From the NCBI RefSeq assembly GCF_014201715.1, contig NZ_JACHFD010000003.1, forward strand, positions 186,001 through 250,000: a stretch of 64,000 nucleotides of DNA, given 5' to 3'. This DNA is from Haloferula luteola (GTDB lineage Bacteria > Verrucomicrobiota > Verrucomicrobiia > Verrucomicrobiales > Akkermansiaceae). The position numbers were made by a program, and so were the translations under genes. This document shows, piece after piece, positions 1 through 8,734 of the stretch. Every line of letters starts with the position of its first letter. The first letter of the stretch is position 1. Under the pieces are notes generated by a model, which worked only from the letters and a program-made list of their open reading frames with translations, was not told where the DNA came from and searched no databases.

Positions 1-345
1 ATACTCCGCCATGATCGCCTTAACGTCGTCGACCGTCTGGTCACGGCGCACCGTCATCGGGCTCAAAATCACCGCGTTCTCCGAGCGCTTCACCCGCGAC
101 ACCATCGAAGCCTGGGTATCGATCGGGCAAGCGCGGTGAATCACCCCCATGCCGCCCTCTCGGGCGAGAGCAATCGCCAGCTCCGCCTCCGAAACGGTAT
201 CCATCGCCGCCGAAACGACAGGAATGCGAAGCTGAATGTCTTGAGAAACCGAAGTCGAAAGATCGGTGTTAGCCGGGAGCACCGAGCTCAACCGGGGAGT
301 CAAAAGGACGTCGTCGAATGAGAGACCAAGAGTGATGTCCGCCAT
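1..345 (-). CDS. guaB: IMP dehydrogenase, N-terminal part (runs off window)
   Basis: The 115 visible codons start MADITLGLSFDDVLLTPRLS, the classic opening of bacterial IMP dehydrogenase, which oxidises IMP to XMP in guanine nucleotide synthesis. The TIM-barrel strand 'VVSAAMDTVSEAELAIALAR' and 'GGMGVIHR' follow, and the first CBS-domain residues (SENAVILSPMTV) appear before the window edge. The start is the ATG at 345-343. The remaining three quarters of the protein lie outside the window. The family call is secure; activity cannot be judged because the catalytic Cys loop is not present here. Confidence 0.95.
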   Translation of the reverse strand, partial: MADITLGLSFDDVLLTPRLSSVLPANTDLSTSVSQDIQLRIPVVSAAMDTVSEAELAIALAREGGMGVIHRACPIDTQASMVSRVKRSENAVILSPMTVRRDQTVDDVKAIMAEY

Positions 346-410
346 GGCGGAGTCAATGGAGCCGGCCGGGGCGAATCAAGCCTGAATACACCCCAAGCTC
401 GGAAAAACCT

Positions 411-1037
411 TCACGAAAGCGAGAAATCCAAGGGGGCGGGAATCGCCTGAACCTTCATGCCAGCCTGTTGGGCCGCCATGATGCCCGCTGGCGCATCCTC
501 CACTGCCAGACACTTGGTTGGATCAACCCCGAGCAATTCAGCCGCCTTCAGGAACACATCCGGCGCCGGTTTGCCCACCGCCACATCGTCGGCCGTCACC
601 ACTTCATCGAACAAATCCGAGAGCTCCAATGCCTGCAGCGTCTTTTCGATCACCAGCCGCGTCCCCCCCGTCGCAATCGCCATCGGAATCCGTCCCCGAC
701 AACGGCGCGCAAATTCCACCACCTCCACAATCTCATCCACTTGAGGCAAACGCGCGAGAAAGGCTTCCCGCTTTTTCATCGCCACGGCTTCAGGATTCAA
801 CTTCAGGCCGTAGTCCCCGTTCAACTGAACCACGATGTCCTTCGTGGGCCGTCCGCCCATCGCATAAAAGACATCCTCCTGAAACACATTGGCGGCTCCA
901 TAGAATGCCAGCGCCTCACACCAAGCGGCGAAATGCGCAGGCATCGAGTTCACCAGAGTGCCATCACAATCGAAGACGATTCCTTCGATCCCATCCAATT
1001 CCCATTCGATGCTTCCGACGCTTGCCATCGGGGGCAC
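411..1037 (-). CDS. HAD-superfamily phosphatase, beta-phosphoglucomutase/YqaB-like
   Basis: A 208-residue cytosolic hydrolase of HAD subfamily IA. Motif I is VFDCDGTL (nucleophile Asp23, general acid Asp25), motif II is the Thr in AIATGGT near residue 118, motif III is the Lys of VGKPAP near 150 and motif IV is VEDAPAG near 179. The cap segment (YAMGGRPTKDIV) resembles beta-phosphoglucomutase and the fructose-1-phosphatase YqaB, so a sugar-phosphate substrate is likely but not provable. An alternative start is Met4. It lies downstream of, and in the same direction as, the UDP-sugar pyrophosphorylase gene (60-bp gap), which fits a sugar-phosphate context. Confidence 0.85.
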   Translation of the reverse strand: MPPMASVGSIEWELDGIEGIVFDCDGTLVNSMPAHFAAWCEALAFYGAANVFQEDVFYAMGGRPTKDIVVQLNGDYGLKLNPEAVAMKKREAFLARLPQVDEIVEVVEFARRCRGRIPMAIATGGTRLVIEKTLQALELSDLFDEVVTADDVAVGKPAPDVFLKAAELLGVDPTKCLAVEDAPAGIMAAQQAGMKVQAIPAPLDFSLS

Positions 1038-1097
1038 GGCGTATCAGCCCCCCCGGATATGGCAAGCTAACATCGACTGCGACGACGACACATTTGC

Positions 1098-2474
1098 TCA
1101 ACGCTTCGGATAGACTCCCGCAGGAATTTCTTTAACTCCCTCGCCGGTAGAGAATTCCGCAGAACCCTGGATCACAACCCCGTCAGCAAATCGAATATCG
1201 CCTTCCACCACCAAGCTGTCGCACCCAATCAACGAGGGCACTCCGAGCGCATCCAGCGAATCCACAAACTTGTGCCCGTCGTCCAATTTCACCACCGGTG
1301 GCCGACCTTCGCGGCGAGGATCGAGCAGGACCGTACCTCGGTCGTCCACCTGATAAGCGTCGGAGCGCAGCGCCAACAAATCTCCCGTCGTCTTCACCGG
1401 CGCAAAGCGGCTTCGCGGGACTTCCACCGCCGTCGCACCTTCAAAACATTCGATCGCAGCCCCCATCGCCGTTTCCAGCTGAATCACCGCAGTCGATGCC
1501 TTGTCGCGGGGATCCACTGTCTTGCGATTCCGAATCATCGGCAGCGGCAAGACTCCCCCTCCCTGCTCCAACCGTTCCTTCAATCGATCCAATCGCAGCC
1601 AAATCGAATTCGTATTGAAATAACGATGACGCTCGATGTCCTGAAAGCTGTCCAAATCCTCATCCGGGCATTGCGCCACCTCCCGCAGCAGCAAACGACC
1701 ATCCGACCTGCGGCGTGCGAGGTGCCCCCCCTTGCGGTCCGCCGGGGTGCGCCGCGTCACCTCCATCATGAAAGGAGCTTCCGATTCCGCAAACCAGCGC
1801 AACAAGGCGGGATCTAACACCGCACCCAAATTGTCCGAATTCGACACAAACGCATATTTCACCCCTGCATCCAAAAGCCGATCCAACCACCCTGATCCAA
1901 GCAGCGCCGGATAAAGATCACCGTGACCCGGTGGACACCACTCCAACTCGGGATGGGCCTCACAGGTCGCCGGCATCAGCGTCTCCGCATCGATCTTCGG
2001 CGCTTGATTCTGCATCAACTCCACCTCGCTCCGCTCCGCCAACTCCACCGGAGCATGATCCGCAAGATGCCCCAAAGTATCGTCGCTCGTCGCAAAACTA
2101 TTCATGAACAACAACCGCACCGGGGAACCCGTCGACTCCCGCAAGCTGCGAATCTGCCGAACAATCAAATCCAAAAACGTCACCCCAGGGCGCACCTCCA
2201 ACAAACTCTTCACCTTCTCCAGACCCATGCTAGTGCCCAAGCCACCATTCAACTTGATCACCACCGTTTGCGCCAGCAACTCGGGATCGAACCCTCCTTC
2301 GCCCAACTCCACTTGCGGCAACTCCGTCGCCGGCTCCAGGGACTCTTCGGCAATCAAGCCGCTCTCATCCCGACACAGCGCCTCGTAATTGTGACGGAAG
2401 GCCCCAATCGCAGCCTCCATCACGCCCGCTGCTCTCATTTTTTGCTCGAAGGATTCAAAAGCCGCGCTACTCAT
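1098..2474 (-). CDS. UTP--glucose-1-phosphate uridylyltransferase, eukaryotic UGPase type
   Basis: This enzyme makes UDP-glucose (or a related UDP-sugar) from UTP and the sugar 1-phosphate. The nucleotide-binding signature KLNGGLGTSMG lies near residue 80, followed by the family blocks FMNSFATSDDT, PPGHGDLYPAL, YAFVSNSDNLG and the C-terminal left-handed beta-helix (DGVVIQGSAEFSTGEGV). This is the UGPase/AGX type, not the GalU type. I chose the start MSSAAFESF at 2474; an in-frame GTG lies at 2501, but neither has a clear Shine-Dalgarno. It diverges from rpoN across an upstream region of about 140-165 bp. Confidence 0.88.
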   Translation of the reverse strand: MSSAAFESFEQKMRAAGVMEAAIGAFRHNYEALCRDESGLIAEESLEPATELPQVELGEGGFDPELLAQTVVIKLNGGLGTSMGLEKVKSLLEVRPGVTFLDLIVRQIRSLRESTGSPVRLLFMNSFATSDDTLGHLADHAPVELAERSEVELMQNQAPKIDAETLMPATCEAHPELEWCPPGHGDLYPALLGSGWLDRLLDAGVKYAFVSNSDNLGAVLDPALLRWFAESEAPFMMEVTRRTPADRKGGHLARRRSDGRLLLREVAQCPDEDLDSFQDIERHRYFNTNSIWLRLDRLKERLEQGGGVLPLPMIRNRKTVDPRDKASTAVIQLETAMGAAIECFEGATAVEVPRSRFAPVKTTGDLLALRSDAYQVDDRGTVLLDPRREGRPPVVKLDDGHKFVDSLDALGVPSLIGCDSLVVEGDIRFADGVVIQGSAEFSTGEGVKEIPAGVYPKR

Positions 2475-2563
2475 CTTGAAGAAATTTTTTTGACGGCCCA
2501 CGTCCTAGGGCAAGCCCGCAAAGCGCGGCACGAAAAAATCTCTTGAATACTTAATTTTGCGGA

Positions 2564-2580
2564 TGGCACGTTTTCTGCTT
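2564..2580 (+). promoter_or_regulatory. Sigma-54-type -24/-12 promoter upstream of rpoN
   Basis: TGGCACG (2564-2570), four bases, then CTGCTT. The diagnostic GG-N10-GC spacing is exact (GG 2565-2566, GC 2577-2578). It differs from the consensus TGGCACG-N4-TTGCW only at the first base of the -12 box. It lies about 60 bp before the rpoN start codon, suggesting autoregulation. No enhancer-binding protein is encoded nearby. Confidence 0.55.
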
Positions 2581-2639
2581 GGAGTCTTTCAGGCGGAGAT
2601 TTACAAGAGGACCGCAGCCCGGAATTCGGGCTCACTCGT

Positions 2640-4037
2640 ATGGCCGAATCCTCGCTCCAGCAGTCGTTTTCCCAGCAGCAATCGCTCGCTCCCCAAATGC
2701 GGCGGAGCTTGGAGATTCTGCAGGCCAACTCGATGGAGTTGTCGCAGATGGTGCGGCAAGCCCTCGAAACCAATCCGGTGCTCGAGGACATCACCGAGGC
2801 CCCCTCTCTTGATGAAATGGGGCCCGATCCCGAGGAGGCCGATTCTCTCGATTATCTCAACGAAACGGATGACGACATCCGCGAGTTGATGATCATGGAA
2901 CGGCGCAACCAAAGCTACTCTCAGGACGACGAAGAGCGCCGCGATCACCTCTACAACTCCATCGTCGCTCCTGAAACCCTGCAGCAGCATCTTGCCGCCC
3001 AGCTGCAGGTCGCCCTCCTCGACCCCGGCGTCCGCGTCGCCGCCGAAGCCCTGCTCGGCAACATGGACCCGCGCGGCTTTTTCGACCTCCCACCCACCGA
3101 GCTGGGAGTCCGCCTCGGCCTTCCCGCCGACGATGTCGAGTCCGCCACCGCCGTGATTCGTGGCTTCGACCCTCCCGGTATCGGCGCGATCGACCTTCGC
3201 GATTCCCTTCTTCTCCAACTCGAACGTCGCGGCCAAGGCTCCAGCATCGAACATCGCATTGTCTCCGATCACCTCGAAGACCTCGCCCGAAAGCGCTACC
3301 CACAAATCGCCCGGGCTCTCGGAACCAGCATCGACCGAATCTCCGAAGCCGCCGAAGCCATCGGCCGGCTCACCCCCAACCCCGGTGGCGAGTACGACCC
3401 CACTGGCAACCCGATGATCCGCGCCGACGTGATCATCGAAAAAGAAGACGAAGGCTGGATCGCCCGCCTCACCAACGAATACCTGCCCAAGCTTCGCGTC
3501 AGCGATTTCTACAAGGACCTGTTAGGCCGCACCACCAACGACACCAAGGCCCGCCAGTTTCTCCGCGACAACCTACGCGAGGGCCGCACCCTGATCCGTT
3601 CCCTGTCCCTGCGACAAGAAACGATCCTCAGCATTGCAGAAAAGCTCATCGAGCATCAGCCCGACTTCCTCGCTCGCGGTCCGCGTCACTTGCGACCACT
3701 GACGATGAACCAGATTGCCGACGAACTCGGCCTCCACGCCACCACCGTTTCGCGCGCCGTGGCTGGCAAATACGTGCTCACGCCCCACGGACTCATGGAA
3801 ATGCGCTCATTCTTTGCAGCGGGCTACCAAACGGAGGACGGCAAGGAAGTCTCCAATGCTGGAGTTCGCGAGGCGATTCAGGGTCTGATTTCCCGCGAGT
3901 CCCCCTCCAAACCTCTCTCCGACGAAGCCATCGCCAAGGCCCTCAAAGGCCAAGGCATTCCAGTGGCACGGCGCACCGTTGCCAAATACCGCGACCAACT
4001 CGGCATTCTGCCCTCCCACCTCCGTCGCACCTTCTAA
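2640..4037 (+). CDS. rpoN: RNA polymerase sigma-54 factor
   Basis: A 465-residue sigma-54. The N-terminal glutamine-rich activator-interaction region (SLQQSFSQQQSLAPQMRRSL) is followed by an acidic region, the core-binding domain, the HTH (MNQIADELGLHATTVSRAV) and the RpoN box ARRTVAKYR at residues 443-451, which reads the -24 element. Length and domain order are complete. Transcription by this factor needs an AAA+ enhancer-binding protein, not found in this window. The ATG at 2640 starts the conserved region I directly. An Mrp-type gene follows 77 bp downstream. Confidence 0.95.
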   Translation: MAESSLQQSFSQQQSLAPQMRRSLEILQANSMELSQMVRQALETNPVLEDITEAPSLDEMGPDPEEADSLDYLNETDDDIRELMIMERRNQSYSQDDEERRDHLYNSIVAPETLQQHLAAQLQVALLDPGVRVAAEALLGNMDPRGFFDLPPTELGVRLGLPADDVESATAVIRGFDPPGIGAIDLRDSLLLQLERRGQGSSIEHRIVSDHLEDLARKRYPQIARALGTSIDRISEAAEAIGRLTPNPGGEYDPTGNPMIRADVIIEKEDEGWIARLTNEYLPKLRVSDFYKDLLGRTTNDTKARQFLRDNLREGRTLIRSLSLRQETILSIAEKLIEHQPDFLARGPRHLRPLTMNQIADELGLHATTVSRAVAGKYVLTPHGLMEMRSFFAAGYQTEDGKEVSNAGVREAIQGLISRESPSKPLSDEAIAKALKGQGIPVARRTVAKYRDQLGILPSHLRRTF

Positions 4038-4114
4038 AGCTCCGAAAATCCGGGCAAATCCTCATCCGGGTTTGATCATCCGCCTCACCCCGGTTCTGTT
4101 GGGCCCGGCAGCTC

Positions 4115-5158
4115 ATGAACATCGATCTCGTCAAACAAGCACTTCGCACCGTCAAGTATCCCGGCTTTTCCCGCGACATCGTCTCCTTCGGCCTTATCAA
4201 GGAAGTGACCGTCGAAGAGGGCGTGCTCCACGTCCGGATGGAGATTCAAACTCGCGACCCCGAGATCCCTCAACAGATCTTCAAGGCCAGCCACGAAGCC
4301 CTCGCGGAACTCCCCGATATCGGCACCCCGAAAATCGAGATCAACATCAAGGACGCCCCAGCCGGCACCGCCGAACAGGCGAACACCGGCAAATCCTCGA
4401 TCCCCGGAGTGAAGAAAATCCTCGCCGTTGCCTCCGGCAAAGGCGGCGTCGGCAAATCCACCGTCGCGTCGAACCTCGCCATCGCCCTCGCCGCCACCGG
4501 CGCCAAGGTCGGCCTCTGCGATTGCGACCTCTATGGCCCCTCTGTGGCCATGATGTTCGGCAGCCATGATCGCCCCATGGCCAATGAACACGATGAAATC
4601 ATCCCGATCGAAGCTCACGGCGTGAAGCTCATGTCCATGGGCTTCCTCCTCGAAGAACGCTCACCGGTCATCGTGCGGGGCCCCATGGCTACCCGCTACA
4701 CCCAACAATTCCTCCGTCAGGTCGACTGGGGAGAACTCGACTATCTCGTCCTCGACCTCCCCCCCGGCACCGGAGATATCCAACTGACCATCGTGCAGAC
4801 CGTCGCCGTCGATGGCGCCGTGATTGTCACCACACCGCAGGAAATCGCCCTCATCGATGCCCGGAAGGCCGTGTCCATGTTTGCCAAGGTCAACGTGCCG
4901 ATTCTCGGACTGATCGAAAACATGGCCTGGTTTGAGTGCGACCACGGAACCCGCTACCATCTCTTTGGCAATGGCGGAGGCGCCGTGGAGGCCGCCACCA
5001 TTGGCACCCCTTTGCTCGCTCAAATCCCCATCGAAGCCCCCGTCCGCGAGGGCGGGGATGCAGGCCGCCCCATTGCTCTCACCTCCCCCATCGACAGCGC
5101 CGCCTCGGCGGCTTTTCACGACTCCGCGGCCCAACTGGCCGCCCGCCTCAAGCCATGA
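4115..5158 (+). CDS. Mrp/ApbC-family Fe-S cluster carrier ATPase
   Basis: 347 residues: an N-terminal MIP18 (DUF59) domain (residues 1-85) and a P-loop NTPase with the deviant Walker A SGKGGVGKST (about 107-116), then DLPPGTGD and VTTPQEIALIDARKAV typical of Mrp. The family carries Fe-S clusters for transfer to apoproteins. Where many Mrp proteins have CPxC before the conserved FG.GGG, this one reads FECDHGTRYHLFGNGGG, so the second cysteine of the cluster ligand pair is missing, as in some other Mrp homologues. Start ATG at 4115; the next gene, pyk, begins 96 bp downstream. Confidence 0.9.
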   Translation: MNIDLVKQALRTVKYPGFSRDIVSFGLIKEVTVEEGVLHVRMEIQTRDPEIPQQIFKASHEALAELPDIGTPKIEINIKDAPAGTAEQANTGKSSIPGVKKILAVASGKGGVGKSTVASNLAIALAATGAKVGLCDCDLYGPSVAMMFGSHDRPMANEHDEIIPIEAHGVKLMSMGFLLEERSPVIVRGPMATRYTQQFLRQVDWGELDYLVLDLPPGTGDIQLTIVQTVAVDGAVIVTTPQEIALIDARKAVSMFAKVNVPILGLIENMAWFECDHGTRYHLFGNGGGAVEAATIGTPLLAQIPIEAPVREGGDAGRPIALTSPIDSAASAAFHDSAAQLAARLKP

Positions 5159-5254
5159 CCGGCCTCCCTGCCACCCGCCGTGTCGGTTCCGACATTCAGG
5201 CACTTCCCCCTCGACCATCCGGGTGGCCGACGAAATGCTTTCCCTGAATTACGT

Positions 5255-6658
5255 ATGTCGCGCCGCACCAAGATCATCGTCACCCTCGGCCCCGCCACCG
5301 AGGCGGAAGAAACCATCGGCACCCTCATGGACCTCGGGACCAATGTGTTCCGCCTGAACATGAGCCACGCCAAGCATGAGTGGGCGCGTGAAATGTCCCG
5401 CCTCGTCCGCCGACAGGCCAGCCAACGGAGCATCCATGTCGGTGTCCTCTTCGATCTCACCGGACCCTCGATCCGCACCGGCGAGGTCGCCGAGCCCTAC
5501 GAACTCGCCATCGGCAACCTCGTCGAGTTCCGCCGCGAAGGCACCGAACCCTCCATCCCGATTTCCACGACCGTCAACTACCCCGGCATGATGAATGACG
5601 TCGCCGAGGGCAGCACCCTCGTCGTCGACAACGGCACCCTCCTCATGCAGATCCAGTCCCGCCAAGACGACCGGATCATTTGCGAATGCAAAAATGCTGG
5701 TGTGCTCGGCTCTCGCCGCCACATCAACCTTCCCGGCACCCGGCTCAACTTGCCGGCAATGACCGAAAAGGACCGCCTCGACCTCGCCCTGGCAGTCGAG
5801 TGCGACGCCGATTATGTCGCCGGATCCTTCGTCCGCGATGCCGCCCACGTGCATGAAATCCGCAGCGCCATCGAGGCCCTCGAAGGCACCGCTCAGGTCG
5901 TTTCCAAAATCGAAGACCAAGAAGCCGTTCGCAACATCGACTCCATCATTCAAGCCTCCGACGTCATCATGATCGCTCGCGGCGATCTCGGCATCGAAGT
6001 GGCTTTTGAGGAATTGCCCCTCCTCCAGCGCCGCATCGTCAAACGCTGTCACGAACTCAGCCGCCGCGTCATCGTCGCGACCCAGCTGCTCGACTCGATG
6101 ATCCAAAACCCCACGCCCACCCGCGCGGAAGTCACCGACTGTTCGAATGCCGTCTACGAAGAGGCAGATGCCCTCATGCTCTCCGGTGAAACCAGCGTCG
6201 GCAGCCACCCCCTACGCTGCGTCGATGCCCTGACCCGCATCGCTTCACGCATCGAGCGTTCGGGAGGCATGGGCTATGGCCAGGGAGTCCTCCTCCGTGA
6301 AGAACGCCAGAAGACCGCCAAAGCGGCAGTCACCCTGGTCGATTCCATGCCCGACGCCCGACTCGTCGTGCTCACCCGCCGCGGCGTCCTGGCCAACCAC
6401 ACCGCCATGCTCCGGCCCCGCACTCGCGACTTCTACGCCTTCACCCCCAGCGAAATCGTTTGCCGCCAACTTTCCGTAAGCCGCAACGTCACCGCCCTGC
6501 GGCTTCCCTTCGCAGCCAGCATTGATGAAACCATCAAACGCGCTGCTTCCCTCCTCATCGAGCGCGGCCACATCACACCAGGCACCCCGTTGGTGATCGT
6601 CTCAGACATCCTGTCGGATCACATCGCGGCCAACTCGATCATCCTTCACCACGCGTGA
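5255..6658 (+). CDS. pyk: Pyruvate kinase
   Basis: Last step of glycolysis, phosphoenolpyruvate plus ADP to pyruvate plus ATP, in the cytosol. From ATG 5255 the protein opens MSRRTKIIVTLGPATEAEE, the family N-terminus. The catalytic Lys is in VVSKIEDQEAV, the metal site in MIARGDLGIEV, and MLSGETSVGSHP ends the barrel. The C-terminal allosteric domain is present. An upstream in-frame start at 5180 would add 25 residues unlike the family. 467 residues, normal length. Confidence 0.95.
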   Translation: MSRRTKIIVTLGPATEAEETIGTLMDLGTNVFRLNMSHAKHEWAREMSRLVRRQASQRSIHVGVLFDLTGPSIRTGEVAEPYELAIGNLVEFRREGTEPSIPISTTVNYPGMMNDVAEGSTLVVDNGTLLMQIQSRQDDRIICECKNAGVLGSRRHINLPGTRLNLPAMTEKDRLDLALAVECDADYVAGSFVRDAAHVHEIRSAIEALEGTAQVVSKIEDQEAVRNIDSIIQASDVIMIARGDLGIEVAFEELPLLQRRIVKRCHELSRRVIVATQLLDSMIQNPTPTRAEVTDCSNAVYEEADALMLSGETSVGSHPLRCVDALTRIASRIERSGGMGYGQGVLLREERQKTAKAAVTLVDSMPDARLVVLTRRGVLANHTAMLRPRTRDFYAFTPSEIVCRQLSVSRNVTALRLPFAASIDETIKRAASLLIERGHITPGTPLVIVSDILSDHIAANSIILHHA

Positions 6659-6666
6659 TTCTGTCC

Positions 6667-6691
6667 GCTGAGGCGGCATCTTCGCCTCAGC
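6667..6691. terminator. Hairpin between convergent pyk and ispE
   Basis: GCTGAGGCG, a 7-nt loop, then CGCCTCAGC: a perfect 9-bp stem at the convergent ends of pyk and ispE, overlapping the last codons of ispE. There is no long T-run, so it is a weak candidate bidirectional terminator. Confidence 0.4.
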
Positions 6692-7532
6692 CCGCCTGCG
6701 TGCGGCCACTCCAGATCCAGAGCTGAGGATCCAGCTCGGCCCGCGCAGCGGCAGCAAGTGCCTCCGGATCGGCGCCCTCTCCCAAGACGGCAAACATTGT
6801 CGAACCGGAACCGCTCATCAAGGCCCCCTCCACACCTTCCTGCCTGAGCAGCCACAACTTCACCTCCGCGAGAAAAAGGAACTTCCGAAATACCGGTCGC
6901 TCCAAATCATTGACCAACTCGCCCCAGGAGAATCGCTGGGGCGCTTCATCCATTCCCTCCAGCGGCAGCGCCTCCTTCCAGCGCCCATAGGCATCAGGAG
7001 TCGAAACCCCGAAGCCCGGTTTCAAGAGCATCACTCGCAGGGATGGCACCGTCGGACCCGGCCCAAGCTGCTCCCCCCGACCCGTCACCCGCGCCACGGG
7101 CGATCCCAAAAAGAACGGAATGTCCGATCCCAATCGCGCCGCCCATTCCTGCAAAGTCTCTACCGGCACCCTCCCCTCCCACAGCGCATTCAATCCGGCC
7201 AAGACCGCAGCCGCGTCGCTACTCCCCCCGCCCAATCCCGCTCCGTGCGGCACCCTTTTCTCGAGGCGAATCGCCAACGGCTGACGCATTCCCGTTTCCT
7301 CACGGAACAAATCCCGCGCACGCAGAACCAGATTGCTGCCATCCGTCGGTACGCCAGGAGCCTCACAAACAAAGGCATCCTCCTCGCTGGGCTCTAACGA
7401 AATTCGATCCGCCAACCCCTCCAGCCGGACCATGACCGAATCGATCTCATGAAATCCATCGTCCCTCCGCCGGACAACCCGGAGAGATAAATTCAGCTTG
7501 GCAGGCGCTTCAACGATCACGGACGGCATCAT
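6687..7532 (-). CDS. ispE: 4-diphosphocytidyl-2-C-methyl-D-erythritol kinase
   Basis: A GHMP kinase that phosphorylates CDP-methylerythritol in the MEP isoprenoid pathway. The ATP-binding motif VPHGAGLGGGSSDAAAVL is intact, the N-terminus has APAKLNLSLRVVRRRDDGFHEIDS and the C-terminus has SGSGSTMFAVL (third GHMP motif). Two adjacent ATG codons (7532 and 7529) overlap the TGA of the upstream pgeF-like gene, so the two are translationally coupled. A longer frame upstream to 7724 is only the pgeF gene read in another frame. Confidence 0.93.
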   Translation of the reverse strand: MMPSVIVEAPAKLNLSLRVVRRRDDGFHEIDSVMVRLEGLADRISLEPSEEDAFVCEAPGVPTDGSNLVLRARDLFREETGMRQPLAIRLEKRVPHGAGLGGGSSDAAAVLAGLNALWEGRVPVETLQEWAARLGSDIPFFLGSPVARVTGRGEQLGPGPTVPSLRVMLLKPGFGVSTPDAYGRWKEALPLEGMDEAPQRFSWGELVNDLERPVFRKFLFLAEVKLWLLRQEGVEGALMSGSGSTMFAVLGEGADPEALAAAARAELDPQLWIWSGRTQAG

Positions 7533-8242
7533 GCGGAACCACCGCACCGGATCAATGCCAACATCCGTCCCGTCTGCCCCTTCTCCATCCGATAACTGTA
7601 GTAGCGCTCGCGATCTGCCGCCGTGTCGCACCAACAGTCGAAATAGCTCCCGATCCCCGCTGCCACTGCCTGCCGACCAATTTCCGCGGCAATGTCCACC
7701 TCGTAGTGGGGCGGCCGAATGCACGGAGAAAGCACCGCCACCAGATCCTCGGGCTCACATCCAAATGCCTCCTTCATCCTCGCCACCGCCCGAACCAAGA
7801 TTTCGCCCTCAGTCCCCTTCTTTCCCGAATGCAAAAGACCCACCGCTCCCAATCGACGGTCTGCCAGCCAAATCGCACCACAGTCGGCCACATAAATTCC
7901 CAACACCTCGCCAGGTTCCGCGCACAACAAGCCATCCACCCCCGGCACCACCGGCTCACCATCCTCCCCCTCACAGGTCGCCGCACCAGGGACCACCGCC
8001 AGCTCATTTCCGTGAACCTGCTCCGCCCGCCACCAATGGGCCGATCCCACCTGTCGCTCCGCCTCAATCCGATGCACCGGCATCAGGCGCCGCAACACCT
8101 CAGCACGCTCCGTCACCACATCGATCCCAGCCACCCTCTCCACCCAGCCGGCACGCACGCCAGGAATCGAAAGAATCGGTTCTAAAAAAGAAAAAGCCTC
8201 CGCCACGGGGGACACCGTAGCGGAGGCGTGGAAAACCGACAA
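7529..8242 (-). CDS. Multicopper-oxidase/laccase-domain protein, PgeF/YfiH family
   Basis: The family (DUF152) has purine nucleoside phosphorylase/adenosine deaminase-like and peptidoglycan-editing roles. Expected blocks are present: EQVHG, VADCGAIWL (metal-binding His/Cys region), HYEVDIAAEIGRQAV near the C-terminus. The usual H-A-G-W-R-G segment reads HSGKKGT, which is unusual. The 5' end is odd: the TTG at 8242 and the first roughly 20 codons fall inside a strong rho-independent terminator for the upstream marR gene (8180-8227), so the true start may be a GTG within this region. It is coupled to ispE by an ATGA overlap. Confidence 0.75.
   Translation of the reverse strand: MSVFHASATVSPVAEAFSFLEPILSIPGVRAGWVERVAGIDVVTERAEVLRRLMPVHRIEAERQVGSAHWWRAEQVHGNELAVVPGAATCEGEDGEPVVPGVDGLLCAEPGEVLGIYVADCGAIWLADRRLGAVGLLHSGKKGTEGEILVRAVARMKEAFGCEPEDLVAVLSPCIRPPHYEVDIAAEIGRQAVAAGIGSYFDCWCDTAADRERYYSYRMEKGQTGRMLALIRCGGSA
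8180..8227 (-). terminator. Rho-independent terminator of marR
   Basis: On the minus strand, GCCTCCGC (8227-8220) pairs with GCGGAGGC (8203-8196), with an inner GG/CC pairing in the loop. It is followed by a pyrimidine run TTTTTCTTTTTT. It ends marR transcription about 50 bp past its stop. It coincides with the annotated 5' codons of the pgeF-like gene. Confidence 0.8.
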
Positions 8243-8275
8243 ACAGGGGGTATGTCAGCAGGGTCTGTGAAGCCC

Positions 8276-8734
8276 TCAGGCAATCTCGCGGCTCTTCAAG
8301 GCACGCTTGGTATGCTCAACCGCTTCCGCTTGATCCTCGTCCATTTCCGAAAGGACACCCGCCAAATCACTGGCGATTTCCTTGCGCATTTTGGAGACGA
8401 GTTCGACACCCTTCTGCGTAATCCGCACCATGATCTTCCGGCGATCCTCTGCCGCATGGACACGCTCCACATAGGAGAGCTTCTCCAAACGGTCGACAAG
8501 GCCGGTCGCGGCAGCCGTCGAGTGACCCATCTTCTTAGCGATATCCGACATCGTCAGATATTCCTCGCTTGCAAGATAAGCCAACAGGAAAAACTGCGGA
8601 AACGACACGTTGCCTTTGTTGAGGCTGGTCGAAAGGTTCAGGATGCAGCTGCGCTGCGTGAAGAGGACAAAATCAGCGAGACGATTCGCATCGGCATGCA
8701 GAGAAGGGCTTTCGCCCGGGGTGCTCAGTTTCAT
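8276..8734 (-). CDS. MarR-family transcriptional regulator
   Basis: 152 residues, the normal length for a dimeric MarR winged-helix repressor. The recognition helix region is EYLTMSDIAKKMGHSTAAATGLVDRLEKLSYV and the wing is ERVHAAEDRRKIMVRITQKG with the conserved DRR. No ligand can be inferred. The gene ends at a strong terminator. About 250 bp upstream are gene-free and AT-rich around 8822-8843, a likely promoter and operator area, although I saw no clear palindrome. Confidence 0.9.
   Translation of the reverse strand: MKLSTPGESPSLHADANRLADFVLFTQRSCILNLSTSLNKGNVSFPQFFLLAYLASEEYLTMSDIAKKMGHSTAAATGLVDRLEKLSYVERVHAAEDRRKIMVRITQKGVELVSKMRKEIASDLAGVLSEMDEDQAEAVEHTKRALKSREIA

Noticed and set aside
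468-1135. Long plus-strand frames opposite the HAD gene
   Set aside because: Shadow frames caused by high GC at third codon positions of the real minus-strand gene; the same holds for the many long frames opposite gatB, mrdA, rng and pyk.
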